Made by a program: the position numbers and the translations under genes
DNA from: Candidatus Aerophobota bacterium
Lineage (GTDB): Bacteria > Aerophobota > Aerophobia > Aerophobales > AE-B3A
Direction: 5' to 3'
DNA: 5,559 nt
Assembly: GCA_030616535.1 (NCBI GenBank)
Contig: JAUWXE010000076.1
Coordinates: 1 to 5,559 of the forward strand
Part shown: positions 1 to 5,015 of the stretch, piece by piece
Position numbering within the stretch: position 1 is the stretch's first letter
Layout: every line of letters starts with the position of its first letter
Notes under the pieces: generated by a model
What the model was told of the DNA's origin: nothing
Databases searched by the model: none
Seen by the model: the letters and a program-made list of their open reading frames with translations, nothing else

Positions 1-10
1 CTAATTACTT

Positions 11-448
11 CTATTTCGACTGCCATCTCTTTTTCATCCAGCTAGTTATTATTACCAGCAGGTCTATCCAGAACCAGCTCACAAACCACCAAGCCACCAG
101 GTTATATGGATAGAGAGAATTCGGCTGAGGTTCTGGAACCGGCGTCTCTCGTACCAATGCAGCTTGCATCAGTCCCATATTGATCAAGAGGAATATAAAA
201 CAAATACAACTGAAGATACTCAGTTTCATCCAGGGTTTGTTAAAAATCAGGCCTATTTTTACCCCTGCAGAGGAGATGAGCCAGCTTGTGGAAAGAAGGT
301 AAATGGTAAATTCTAAACTTTTGGGAGGAGATATTTGGGGTGGAGAAGGTAAGGATGTAGTGCCCAGGATATAGAATACAATAGCTCCACCTACCAGGCT
401 GACTATTCCTACTATTCTCCAGAACATGGGATTCTTGATTATTTGCAA
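11..448 (-). CDS. Small four-helix membrane protein, function unknown
   Basis: I do not recognise this 145-residue protein. It has four clear hydrophobic segments at about residues 9-29, 46-68, 75-97 and 116-136, a proline-rich loop between the first two (PSPPQISPPK), a second acidic/proline loop before the last (ETPVPEPQPN), and a basic tail (MKKRWQSK). The basic end suggests a cytoplasmic C terminus by the positive-inside rule, and four helices then place the N terminus inside too. The start is uncertain: the full frame begins with TTG at 448-446, with an AGAGG motif only 3 nt upstream, which is closer than usual. ATG at residue 8 (427-425) is the alternative but has no good Shine-Dalgarno sequence. 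The frame is closed by a TAA at 484-482. It is transcribed away from the DUF350 gene, with no partner in the window. The intact length and regular helix pattern argue that it is a real gene; no function can be assigned. Confidence 0.68.
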   Translation of the reverse strand: MQIIKNPMFWRIVGIVSLVGGAIVFYILGTTSLPSPPQISPPKSLEFTIYLLSTSWLISSAGVKIGLIFNKPWMKLSIFSCICFIFLLINMGLMQAALVRETPVPEPQPNSLYPYNLVAWWFVSWFWIDLLVIITSWMKKRWQSK

Positions 449-654
449 AAACCTCTTTCTTGATTTCTCAGAAATTAGTATTTACAGGATTTATACGTGT
501 ATCGAGGGGCCTTCCCCAAAGGAGCCTTATATCAGCCACCTTAGCTGTGATGATTTTGTCATTGCTTCTAGCTCAACCTTTTATTCTTCATTTCTTGATT
601 ATAATACCACAAATCTTAGATTTTGAAAGGCAACTTTTGGCTGGATAGGTGTAG

Positions 655-683
655 TTGACGAGGGAAGGCTTATGATGTATAGT
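655..683 (+). promoter_or_regulatory. Sigma70-type promoter for the DUF350/transglutaminase unit
   Basis: TTGACG (655-660) is followed after exactly 17 bp by TATAGT (678-683). Each box differs from consensus at one position and the spacing is optimal. Transcription would start near 690 and give a leader of about 70 nt before the ATG at 759. No other rightward promoter of similar quality is visible in the gap. No operator-like repeat is obvious over it. Confidence 0.65.
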
Positions 684-708
684 TAAACAAGAGAGCCTGG
701 AGGTTCTA

Positions 709-768
709 GTGATTAAAGAGCGAGCAAGACATTCCTTAAATAATGAAGGAGGAGCAAAATGCAGGTAG
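709..768 (+). CDS. Candidate 19-codon leader ORF overlapping the DUF350 start
   Basis: A GTG at 709 lies 5 nt after a good GGAGG (699-703) and opens a frame of 19 codons that ends with TAG at 766-768, 10 nt inside the DUF350 gene. The peptide would be polar and basic (begins M-IKERARHSL, ends GGAKCR), with no run of one amino acid that would point to classical attenuation. A ribosome finishing here would pass over the downstream Shine-Dalgarno region (748-752), so translational coupling is conceivable. The evidence is only the ribosome binding site and the position; the region is purine rich, so chance is a serious alternative. Confidence 0.2.
   Translation: MIKERARHSLNNEGGAKCR
747..754 (+). 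promoter_or_regulatory. Ribosome binding site of the DUF350 gene
   Basis: AGGAGGAG-like sequence with GGAGG at 748-752 lies 6 nt before the ATG at 759 and fixes that start. A short inverted repeat, TCCTT (733-737) against AAGGA (746-750) with an 8-nt loop, could partly cover it, but the stem is only 5 bp. Confidence 0.75.
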
Positions 769-1241
769 GCCCACTGGTTCCATTTTACCTTTTAGCTTTA
801 TTCTGGAGTGTTAGATTGGTGATAATATCTTTCCTTTGCACATTTCTTGGCTTGCTAGGAATAAGGATACTGGATGCCTTAACCCCCAGAATTCATGAAA
901 GGGAGCGCATAGGAAAAGACCCGGTTTCGGTAGGACTCTTTATTGCAGGGTTTATCATCTTTATTGGTCTTATCATTCACGGCTCATCCACAGCTCCCAT
1001 AGCTATCGGTGGATCATTGATTCAGAGTCTGATGGGCTTTAGGAGGCTGGCTTTGATAAGTCTCGGTTTCTTTGTAAGTCTTCTCATTGGCATTGCCTTA
1101 TTCAATATACTTAACAAATTAACCCCCAAAATCCCCTTTCTCAGTATTAAGGATAACTCCCTCGCCGTGGGGATTTATGTATTCGGTTATCTAATATTTC
1201 TGGGAATCATATTACATGCAGCTCTGACCATGTCTTTATAA
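759..1241 (+). CDS. Tandem DUF350 (YjfL/UPF0719-like) inner membrane protein
   Basis: This 160-residue integral membrane protein consists of two copies of the DUF350 module. Each copy has a helix ending in a D/N-x-LTP motif, a short charged loop, and a second helix with the pattern (S/A)VG-x4-G-x2-IF-x-G-x3-H. Copy 1 spans about residues 29-76 (LTP at 41-43, His74) and copy 2 about 108-155 (LTP at 121-123, His153); the second helices match at many positions with an offset of 79, and the loops differ by one residue. Hydrophobic segments lie at about 8-37, 56-76, 95-118 and 135-157. DUF350 proteins are known to occur singly or as pairs, and in enterobacteria YjfL sits in a cluster with an ATP-grasp, glutathionylspermidine-synthase-like gene; their biochemical role is not established. 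The gene has a strong ribosome binding site and its own promoter, and it ends 6 nt before a transglutaminase-like gene. The assignment rests on motif recognition, not on a search. Confidence 0.82.
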   Translation: MQVGPLVPFYLLALFWSVRLVIISFLCTFLGLLGIRILDALTPRIHERERIGKDPVSVGLFIAGFIIFIGLIIHGSSTAPIAIGGSLIQSLMGFRRLALISLGFFVSLLIGIALFNILNKLTPKIPFLSIKDNSLAVGIYVFGYLIFLGIILHAALTMSL

Positions 1242-1247
1242 GATAAA

Positions 1248-2075
1248 ATGAAGCTAAAGATGATTTTATTCGGTGTAGCTTGGTGGGTCTTTCTAGCCTC
1301 ACCAACTCAGGCCATTGAGGAAATTTTCTATAAAAAAGGTCAGCAGGTCTACGATTCTTGGCGGATCTGCCGGACAAGAGCTCAGGGGATTGACGGTTTT
1401 TTTCAAGTTACTGAAAAGGGGTTTCGCCCCATAATAACTTTTGAGAGCTTAGGCAAAAACACTGACCTTGCCTATAAATACGGGAAGGAATTTTTGGCAA
1501 AATATCCAGATTCTTATGAGAGGGCGGAGAGAATATTTCGCTTTGCTAGAGATCGAGTCAGGTACACCAGTGATCTTGATCAATTTGGATATCGTGAATT
1601 TGCCCTCAATGCAGATGAGCTAGCGGCCAGAATAGAAAAGGGTAATGCTCGGGGAGACTGTGAGGACTACGCTATTCTTTTGGCCACTATATATAAGGCA
1701 GCTGGCTATCGCTCTGCTATAGTTCTTGTCCCGGGCCATGCGGCTGCGATTGTTTATTTACCTGAATATCGAAAGGCCAATGCTACTCTCAAATTTAATG
1801 GCCAATCGGGTTGGATATGGGCTGAAGCTACGGGAAGGTCAAATCCCCTCGGGTGGGCTCCCTCTCAGGCTTTACAAGGTAAAGCAATTGCCTACGAGAT
1901 CAAAGACGTTGAGGATCTAACTCAGGAGTCGATACCGGAGAATGAAATTGTTCAGGTAAGAAGAAAAACTACCCCTCTAGCTATCTCTCCTTTCTTTTCC
2001 ATCCTATTTCTCATGTGGATGCTTCCCCTTTTCGGTAGAATCTTCATGGTCATGATAATAAGAAGGAAAGTTTAG
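1248..2075 (+). CDS. Exported, C-terminally anchored transglutaminase-like protein
   Basis: The 275-residue protein has a signal peptide (about residues 1-22, ending TQA before IEE), an exported domain with a transglutaminase-like cysteine protease core, and a C-terminal membrane helix (about 246-270) followed by the basic stop-transfer RRKV. The core shows GDCEDYA with candidate nucleophile Cys138, then PGHAAAIVY with His164, then WAEATG with Glu193 where the classical fold has Asp; the preceding FRFARDRVRY (about 97-106) fits the helix usually found before the Cys in this fold. Such domains act as peptidases, amidases or cross-linking enzymes on proteins or peptidoglycan peptides; the substrate here is unknown. 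The active site should face the periplasm. The start lies 6 nt after the DUF350 stop with no strong Shine-Dalgarno sequence, so translation is probably coupled to the upstream gene; Met5 is an alternative start. The pairing with DUF350 suggests a joint membrane function (inference). Confidence 0.8.
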   Translation: MKLKMILFGVAWWVFLASPTQAIEEIFYKKGQQVYDSWRICRTRAQGIDGFFQVTEKGFRPIITFESLGKNTDLAYKYGKEFLAKYPDSYERAERIFRFARDRVRYTSDLDQFGYREFALNADELAARIEKGNARGDCEDYAILLATIYKAAGYRSAIVLVPGHAAAIVYLPEYRKANATLKFNGQSGWIWAEATGRSNPLGWAPSQALQGKAIAYEIKDVEDLTQESIPENEIVQVRRKTTPLAISPFFSILFLMWMLPLFGRIFMVMIIRRKV

Positions 2076-2330
2076 AAGAAAGATTTAATGTCCAGGGTTC
2101 TTCTTAAAGGCTCCGGTATGGCTGATGCAGCCAATTCCTTATTTCGGTGAGGAATTTAAAGGGGATTGGATTGTGGAGCCAAAAATAGATGGTTGGAGAC
2201 TTCAGGTGATGGCAACCCTTCAGGCTGCTCGTGCCTTTCTTCTTGGTCTACCCCTTGAATCAGCCAAAAGTTGGGGGCTAAATCGGGCCATCTTCTACGC
2301 TGAGGCAAAAAGAGTATTCAACGTAGCTGC
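2076..2330 (+). other. Spacer with decayed sequence
   Basis: Between the transglutaminase stop and the next promoter there is no convincing intact gene. No T-tailed hairpin terminator follows the transglutaminase gene. A perfect 6-bp inverted repeat with a 3-nt loop, TGGCTG-ATG-CAGCCA (2119-2133), has no T-run and is not a terminator. The rest is the ligase remnant described separately. Confidence 0.5.
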
Positions 2331-2334
2331 TTGA
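2089..2334 (+). pseudogene. Remnant of an ATP-dependent DNA ligase gene, fused to an unrelated tail
   Basis: The frame is open from 2089 to the TGA at 2332-2334; its first normal start is ATG at 2125, giving 69 codons. Codons 13-28 read GDWIVEPKIDGWRLQV, the adenylation motif I (KxDGxR, Lys20) of ATP-dependent DNA ligases, with the usual tryptophan/acid context before it. Similarity-like sequence seems to extend upstream of the ATG (KAPVWLMQPIPYF). After about codon 29 nothing resembles ligase: motifs III, IIIa, IV and V and the OB domain are absent, against a usual length of roughly 300-600 residues. The tail (about 30-69) looks like a normal soluble helical C terminus (AKSWGLNRAIFYAEAKR) and may come from a neighbouring gene joined by an internal deletion. 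There is no good ribosome binding site at 2125. The polypeptide could not ligate DNA. The alternative, a real small gene with a chance KxDGxR, is less likely. Confidence 0.5.
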
Positions 2335-2364
2335 CAAAATGAGAGAAAAATGTCATGATATAAA
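2331..2364 (+). promoter_or_regulatory. Promoter for the ABC importer operon
   Basis: A perfect -35 box TTGACA (2331-2336) overlaps the stop codon of the ligase remnant. Seventeen bp later lies CATGAT (2354-2359), preceded by TGT, which makes an extended -10 element. A second option 5 bp on is TATAAA (2359-2364), preceded by TGA, again an extended -10 but without a -35 at the right distance. Transcription would start near 2366-2371 and leave a leader of about 140 nt before the binding protein gene. Confidence 0.55.
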
Positions 2365-2506
2365 TAAGGAATTATGCCAAATATAGCATCAGGAGGGAGG
2401 TGAATTTAACTTTATCTAGAAAAGGAGGTGGTAGAGGAGATAACATAAAAAGAGAGAGGATAGGTTCTTTGAAAGAAAGTAAGACCTTTCAAAAAGGAGG
2501 TCAATA
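2365..2506 (+). promoter_or_regulatory. Purine-rich 5' leader of the binding-protein gene
   Basis: This leader is strongly purine biased and contains several Shine-Dalgarno-like motifs: AGGAGGGAGG (2391-2400), AAGGAGGTGG (around 2422-2431), AGAGGAG (2433-2439) and AGGAGG (2495-2500). Only the last is placed correctly for the ATG at 2507 (6 nt). Two hairpins near the 3' end cannot form together: 2468-2475 with 2486-2493 (8 perfect pairs, 10-nt loop), and 2483-2489 with 2496-2502 (5 Watson-Crick pairs plus 2 G-U, 6-nt loop), the latter covering the ribosome binding site. It matches no riboswitch family I recognise. Confidence 0.4.
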
Positions 2507-2507
2507 A
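2400..2507 (+). CDS. Candidate 35-codon leader ORF ending on the binding-protein start
   Basis: A GTG at 2400 follows AGGAGG (2391-2396) and opens 35 codons that stop with TAA at 2505-2507, sharing one base with the ATG of the binding protein (TAATG). The peptide would be polar, rich in Gly, Lys, Arg and Glu, with no hydrophobic segment, no Cys and no recognisable domain. The 3-nt gap between AGGAGG and GTG is short; a later in-frame TTG at 2469 is another possible start. A ribosome translating it would unfold both hairpins of the leader and stop exactly where the next gene begins. The low complexity of the sequence makes chance quite possible. Confidence 0.25.
   Translation: MNLTLSRKGGGRGDNIKRERIGSLKESKTFQKGGQ
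2495..2500 (+). promoter_or_regulatory. Ribosome binding site of the solute-binding protein
   Basis: A perfect AGGAGG lies 6 nt before ATG 2507 and fixes that start. It is the 3' arm of a possible hairpin with GACCTTT (2483-2489), so its access may be controlled. Confidence 0.8.
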
Positions 2508-4018
2508 TGTTTAAAAAAATAAAAAAGGGTAGGTTCATTAAAGAAGCAGCTATGGTGATACTATGCGCGGCGGTAATAGTCCTGGGCAGTCTGGGAAGTA
2601 GCCAGGCCTTGGCAGAGAAAAGGTTTGAGGGTGTTGAAATCACTGTATTTACACAAACCCCACCCTTTATCGTCAAACCGGTGTGGATGTTTGGACCTGA
2701 CTGGGAGAAAAAAACTGGAGGAAAGGTGAGGGTGATTTCTGCTGCCTGGGCGGAACTCTACCCGAAGATGTTTAGCTCATTTGCCCTAGGAGCCAAAAAG
2801 TACGATATCATCCTTTTTCCGGCAGCCTGGCTAGCAGACTTTGCCAGTAACGAGTTTTTGGTTCCTCTTGATAACTTCATCGCTGCGGACCCGGAAATAG
2901 ATTGGCTGGATATACTCCCAGTTTACCGAGAGAGAATCTCCACCTATGCCGGCACAATCTATGCTATTCCTATGGATGGGGATAATCACATCTTCTACTA
3001 TCGCCGAGACGCTATCGAGAATCCTGAACATCAAGCGAAATTCAAAGCCAAATATGGATATGACCTCGCTCCTCCTGAGACCTGGGTACAGGTTCGGGAT
3101 GTAGCGGAATTCTTCAATGGATGGGATTGGGACGGCGATGGCCGGATAGAATACGGAGTAGTGGAAGCCATGAGGAAGGATGACCAGGCATACTGGACAT
3201 ATTTTTCTCGAACGGCAGCTCTTACCTCCATACCCGGACAACCTCAGGGCCTCTTTTTCGATCCTGAGACTATGAAGCCCCTGATAAACGATCCTGGCCA
3301 TGTCAAGGCACTTGAAAACTGGATTGAGATCCTGGAATTTGGTGTTCCCGGTATGATTAACATGGAGTCAGGAGATATAAGAGGTGTTTATACCGTGGGA
3401 GAAGCTGCTATGGCCATAGATTGGGGAGACATTGGAGTTATGGCAGATACCAGTCCGGAATCTACGGTTAAGGGAAAAGTAAACTACAGCATACTTCCGG
3501 GAACCACCAGGGCCTGGGACTACGTCAAGAAGACCTGGGTAGATTTTCCTGAAGTGAACCATGCACCCTATCTTGCCTTTGGAGGTTGGCTGGGAGCAAT
3601 CGATGCTAAGAGCGATAATGTAGAAGCAGCCTATGACTTCCTTTCATTTTTGAGTAGGCCAGAGAATAGCTATATCTGTGTAACCACAGCTCAGACTGGT
3701 TTCAACCCTTGCCGGAAGTCCCATTTTGAGAAGTTAGCCGGCTGGTACGGATACGGGTTTGTTTACCCAGAAGATTATCTGGGGGCTATAGAAGCGACTA
3801 TCGCTCATCCCAACGTTCAACCTGATATAAGAATTCCCGGAGCAGCCCGCTACTTTGAGGCTCTTGATGTTCAGCTTTCCATGGCTCTTGCCGGTGCAAA
3901 GACGGCAAAGCAGGCCCTGGACGATGCAGCCAAAGAGTGGGAGAGGATAACCGAAGATCTGGGTAGAGAAAAACAACTGAAGAACTATAGGGCATCTCTG
4001 GGATTGCCTATCGAATAA
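2507..4018 (+). CDS. ABC transporter solute-binding protein, carbohydrate type (family 1)
   Basis: The 503-residue protein is an extracytoplasmic solute-binding protein of the MalE/UgpB-like class that captures a solute and hands it to the permease pair encoded next. It has a basic N terminus, a hydrophobic core (about residues 14-30) and a likely signal peptidase I site after SQALA (residue 36); Cys20 has no lipobox, so it should be soluble in a periplasm. The mature chain starts with the strand EITVFTQ, continues with a typical first lobe (KYDIILFPAAWLADFA, residues 98-113; GTIYAIPMDGDNHIFYYRRD, 149-168), and has the second-lobe signature GEAAMAIDWGD (298-308). Many exposed Trp/Tyr fit sugar stacking. 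DWDGDGRIEYG (207-217) resembles a calcium-binding loop. Cys391 and Cys402 could form a disulfide. It is about 100 residues longer than MalE. The substrate cannot be told; sugar or oligosaccharide is the default inference. The two downstream genes are its permeases. Confidence 0.9.
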   Translation: MFKKIKKGRFIKEAAMVILCAAVIVLGSLGSSQALAEKRFEGVEITVFTQTPPFIVKPVWMFGPDWEKKTGGKVRVISAAWAELYPKMFSSFALGAKKYDIILFPAAWLADFASNEFLVPLDNFIAADPEIDWLDILPVYRERISTYAGTIYAIPMDGDNHIFYYRRDAIENPEHQAKFKAKYGYDLAPPETWVQVRDVAEFFNGWDWDGDGRIEYGVVEAMRKDDQAYWTYFSRTAALTSIPGQPQGLFFDPETMKPLINDPGHVKALENWIEILEFGVPGMINMESGDIRGVYTVGEAAMAIDWGDIGVMADTSPESTVKGKVNYSILPGTTRAWDYVKKTWVDFPEVNHAPYLAFGGWLGAIDAKSDNVEAAYDFLSFLSRPENSYICVTTAQTGFNPCRKSHFEKLAGWYGYGFVYPEDYLGAIEATIAHPNVQPDIRIPGAARYFEALDVQLSMALAGAKTAKQALDDAAKEWERITEDLGREKQLKNYRASLGLPIE

Positions 4019-4029
4019 GAGAAAGTGTG

Positions 4030-4046
4030 AACCAACCTGGTTTTTT
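4030..4046 (+). terminator. Weak hairpin with T-run after the binding-protein gene
   Basis: AACCA (4030-4034) pairs with TGGTT (4038-4042) around a 3-nt loop, and the T-run continues to 4046. The shape is that of an intrinsic terminator, but a 5-bp stem with only two G-C pairs is weak, so at most partial termination is expected. Confidence 0.3.
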
Positions 4047-4048
4047 AT

Positions 4049-4089
4049 CGTCCCCGGAGGCTTAGAATTCTTCCAGGCCTCTGGGGATG
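4049..4089 (+). promoter_or_regulatory. Intercistronic stem-loop between binding protein and permease genes
   Basis: TCCCCGGAGGC (4051-4061) pairs with GCCTCTGGGGA (4077-4087) over 11 positions with a single G-U, around a 15-nt loop; C4049-G4089 and G4050-U4088 could extend it. No T-run follows, so it is not a standard terminator. In malE-malF type operons a stem-loop at this place protects the upstream message from 3' decay and lowers permease expression; the same role is inferred here. Confidence 0.6.
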
Positions 4090-4118
4090 TGTTATATAAA
4101 TTAAGGGAATAAATTTTA

Positions 4119-5015
4119 ATGAGAAATATCTGGGGCTCATTTACGGGAAAGAAAGCGGGAAGAGCATTCCTTCTTCCGGCAGTGATAATCCTTTTAGCCT
4201 TAACTATATTTCCTTTCCTTTTTTCACTTTTCTTAAGCTTTGGTAAAGTATCTTTTCTGGGTGGCCTGCAAATTAATTTTGCCGGACTTAAGAATTGGGC
4301 GAGGCTGTTTGGTGATGAGCGCTTTTACAATGCTTTGCGGATCACCATTTTAATTACAGTTATCGCGGTAGCCATTGAATATGCTTTGGGCTTAGGGTTG
4401 GCTCTGCTCCTAAATAGAGGAGTCAAAGGAAGCACATTTTTTAGGGTTTTGTTCTTCCTTCCCATGATGTTGACTCCCATTGCAGTTGGATATATGTGGA
4501 GGATGATGTTTCATTTTACCCGGGGCCCCATTGACCATGTCTTGCCCTTGCTGGGGCTCCCTGCCGTTGCCTGGCTAACGGAGCCGAAGATAGTGCTATA
4601 TTCAGTTATACTAACGGATGTCTGGCACTGGACGCCTCTTATGATTCTCATCTTATTTGCGGGTCTTCAGAGTATTCCACCGGCTTTGCTCGAAGCTGCC
4701 AGGGTAGATGGTGCCGCTGGTTGGCGGCTATTCAGGGAAGTTATATTTCCCTTACTGGCTCCGGCATCTATCGCCGCCATCTTGCTTAGAACCATTGAGG
4801 TTCTAAAAATAATAGACAAGATATATATTTTAACTGGAGGAGGTCCCGGGATATATTCTGAAAGTATGACTTTATTTGGATACAGCCTGGGACTCCGCGC
4901 CTTCGATTTAGCGTATGGTGCCACTATCGCTTTTAGCCCTTTCGTCACTGTCCTAGCAATTTCCATTGTTTTCTTACTGATGACCAGACGCTTTCAGGAG
5001 ATTGGCCTGGAATGA
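4119..5015 (+). CDS. ABC transporter permease, MalF/UgpA type
   Basis: The 298-residue inner membrane protein is one half of the transmembrane channel of the importer. It has about six hydrophobic segments: about 15-42, 73-98, 107-130, 158-182, 207-224 and 266-288. The cytoplasmic coupling loop carries the EAA signature EAARVDGAAGWRLFREVIFPLL (starting Glu192, with Gly198/201 and Pro211), which docks on the ATPase. After it come TIEVLKIIDKIYILTGGGPG (225-244) and the C-terminal arginine pair RR (290-291), both typical of the MalF/UgpA/LacF branch. The usual large periplasmic loop of enterobacterial MalF is absent, as in most of the family. The start ATG at 4119 has only AAGGGA 10 nt upstream, a weak ribosome binding site, which with the stem-loop before it implies lower output than the binding protein. 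It overlaps the next gene by 4 nt. Confidence 0.92.
   Translation: MRNIWGSFTGKKAGRAFLLPAVIILLALTIFPFLFSLFLSFGKVSFLGGLQINFAGLKNWARLFGDERFYNALRITILITVIAVAIEYALGLGLALLLNRGVKGSTFFRVLFFLPMMLTPIAVGYMWRMMFHFTRGPIDHVLPLLGLPAVAWLTEPKIVLYSVILTDVWHWTPLMILILFAGLQSIPPALLEAARVDGAAGWRLFREVIFPLLAPASIAAILLRTIEVLKIIDKIYILTGGGPGIYSESMTLFGYSLGLRAFDLAYGATIAFSPFVTVLAISIVFLLMTRRFQEIGLE

Larger units (their letters stand above)
449..758. other. Divergent intergenic region
   Basis: This roughly 310-nt gap separates the minus-strand membrane protein gene from the rightward DUF350 gene. Its right third holds a good rightward promoter (655-683) and a purine-rich ribosome binding site. The left part holds short hydrophobic reading frames on the plus strand that have no ribosome binding site and match nothing I know. 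An ATTATAAT palindrome at 598-605 offers a perfect -10 box on either strand, but neither side has a convincing -35; on the minus strand TTCAAA (627-622) at 18 bp is the best partner and might serve the membrane protein gene. No RNA gene is visible. Confidence 0.5.

Noticed and set aside
598..605. Perfect TATAAT (on both strands, within ATTATAAT)
   Set aside because: No -35 box of quality at 16-18 bp on the plus strand; only a weak one on the minus strand, so not called as a promoter on its own.
426..648. Two overlapping plus-strand frames of 62-66 codons, one with a hydrophobic stretch
   Set aside because: No ribosome binding site, partly antisense to the minus-strand gene's start region, no recognisable family, and they end before the only good promoter.
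1726..1920. Plus-strand 64-codon frame
   Set aside because: Lies wholly inside the transglutaminase-like gene in another frame; basic, low-complexity translation typical of a shadow.
2119..2133. Perfect hairpin TGGCTG-ATG-CAGCCA with the remnant's ATG in the loop
   Set aside because: Short, no T-run, and explained by coding sequence of a remnant with no good ribosome binding site; chance occurrence is likely.
2558..2566. Cys20 of the binding protein as a lipoprotein anchor
   Set aside because: The preceding residues are VIL, not a lipobox, and a good AxA-like signal peptidase I site follows at residue 36.
2416..2676. Minus-strand frame of 86 codons over the leader and signal peptide region
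   Set aside because: Antisense to the leader and start of the binding-protein gene; its hydrophobic look comes from the complement of a purine-rich tract.
2831..3301. Minus-strand frame of 156 codons
   Set aside because: Fully antisense to the binding-protein gene, no family resemblance and no ribosome binding site noted.
4049..4089. Stem-loop as a full intrinsic terminator
   Set aside because: No T-run follows the stem, and the permease genes downstream clearly belong to the same operon.
4071..4100. Possible promoter (TTCCAG, 18 bp, TATAAA) before the MalF-type gene
   Set aside because: The -35 is poor and overlaps the stem-loop; an AT-rich stretch is enough to explain the -10-like sequence.
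4667..4966. Minus-strand frame of 99 codons
   Set aside because: Antisense to the MalF-type permease including its EAA motif; shadow of a well-supported gene.
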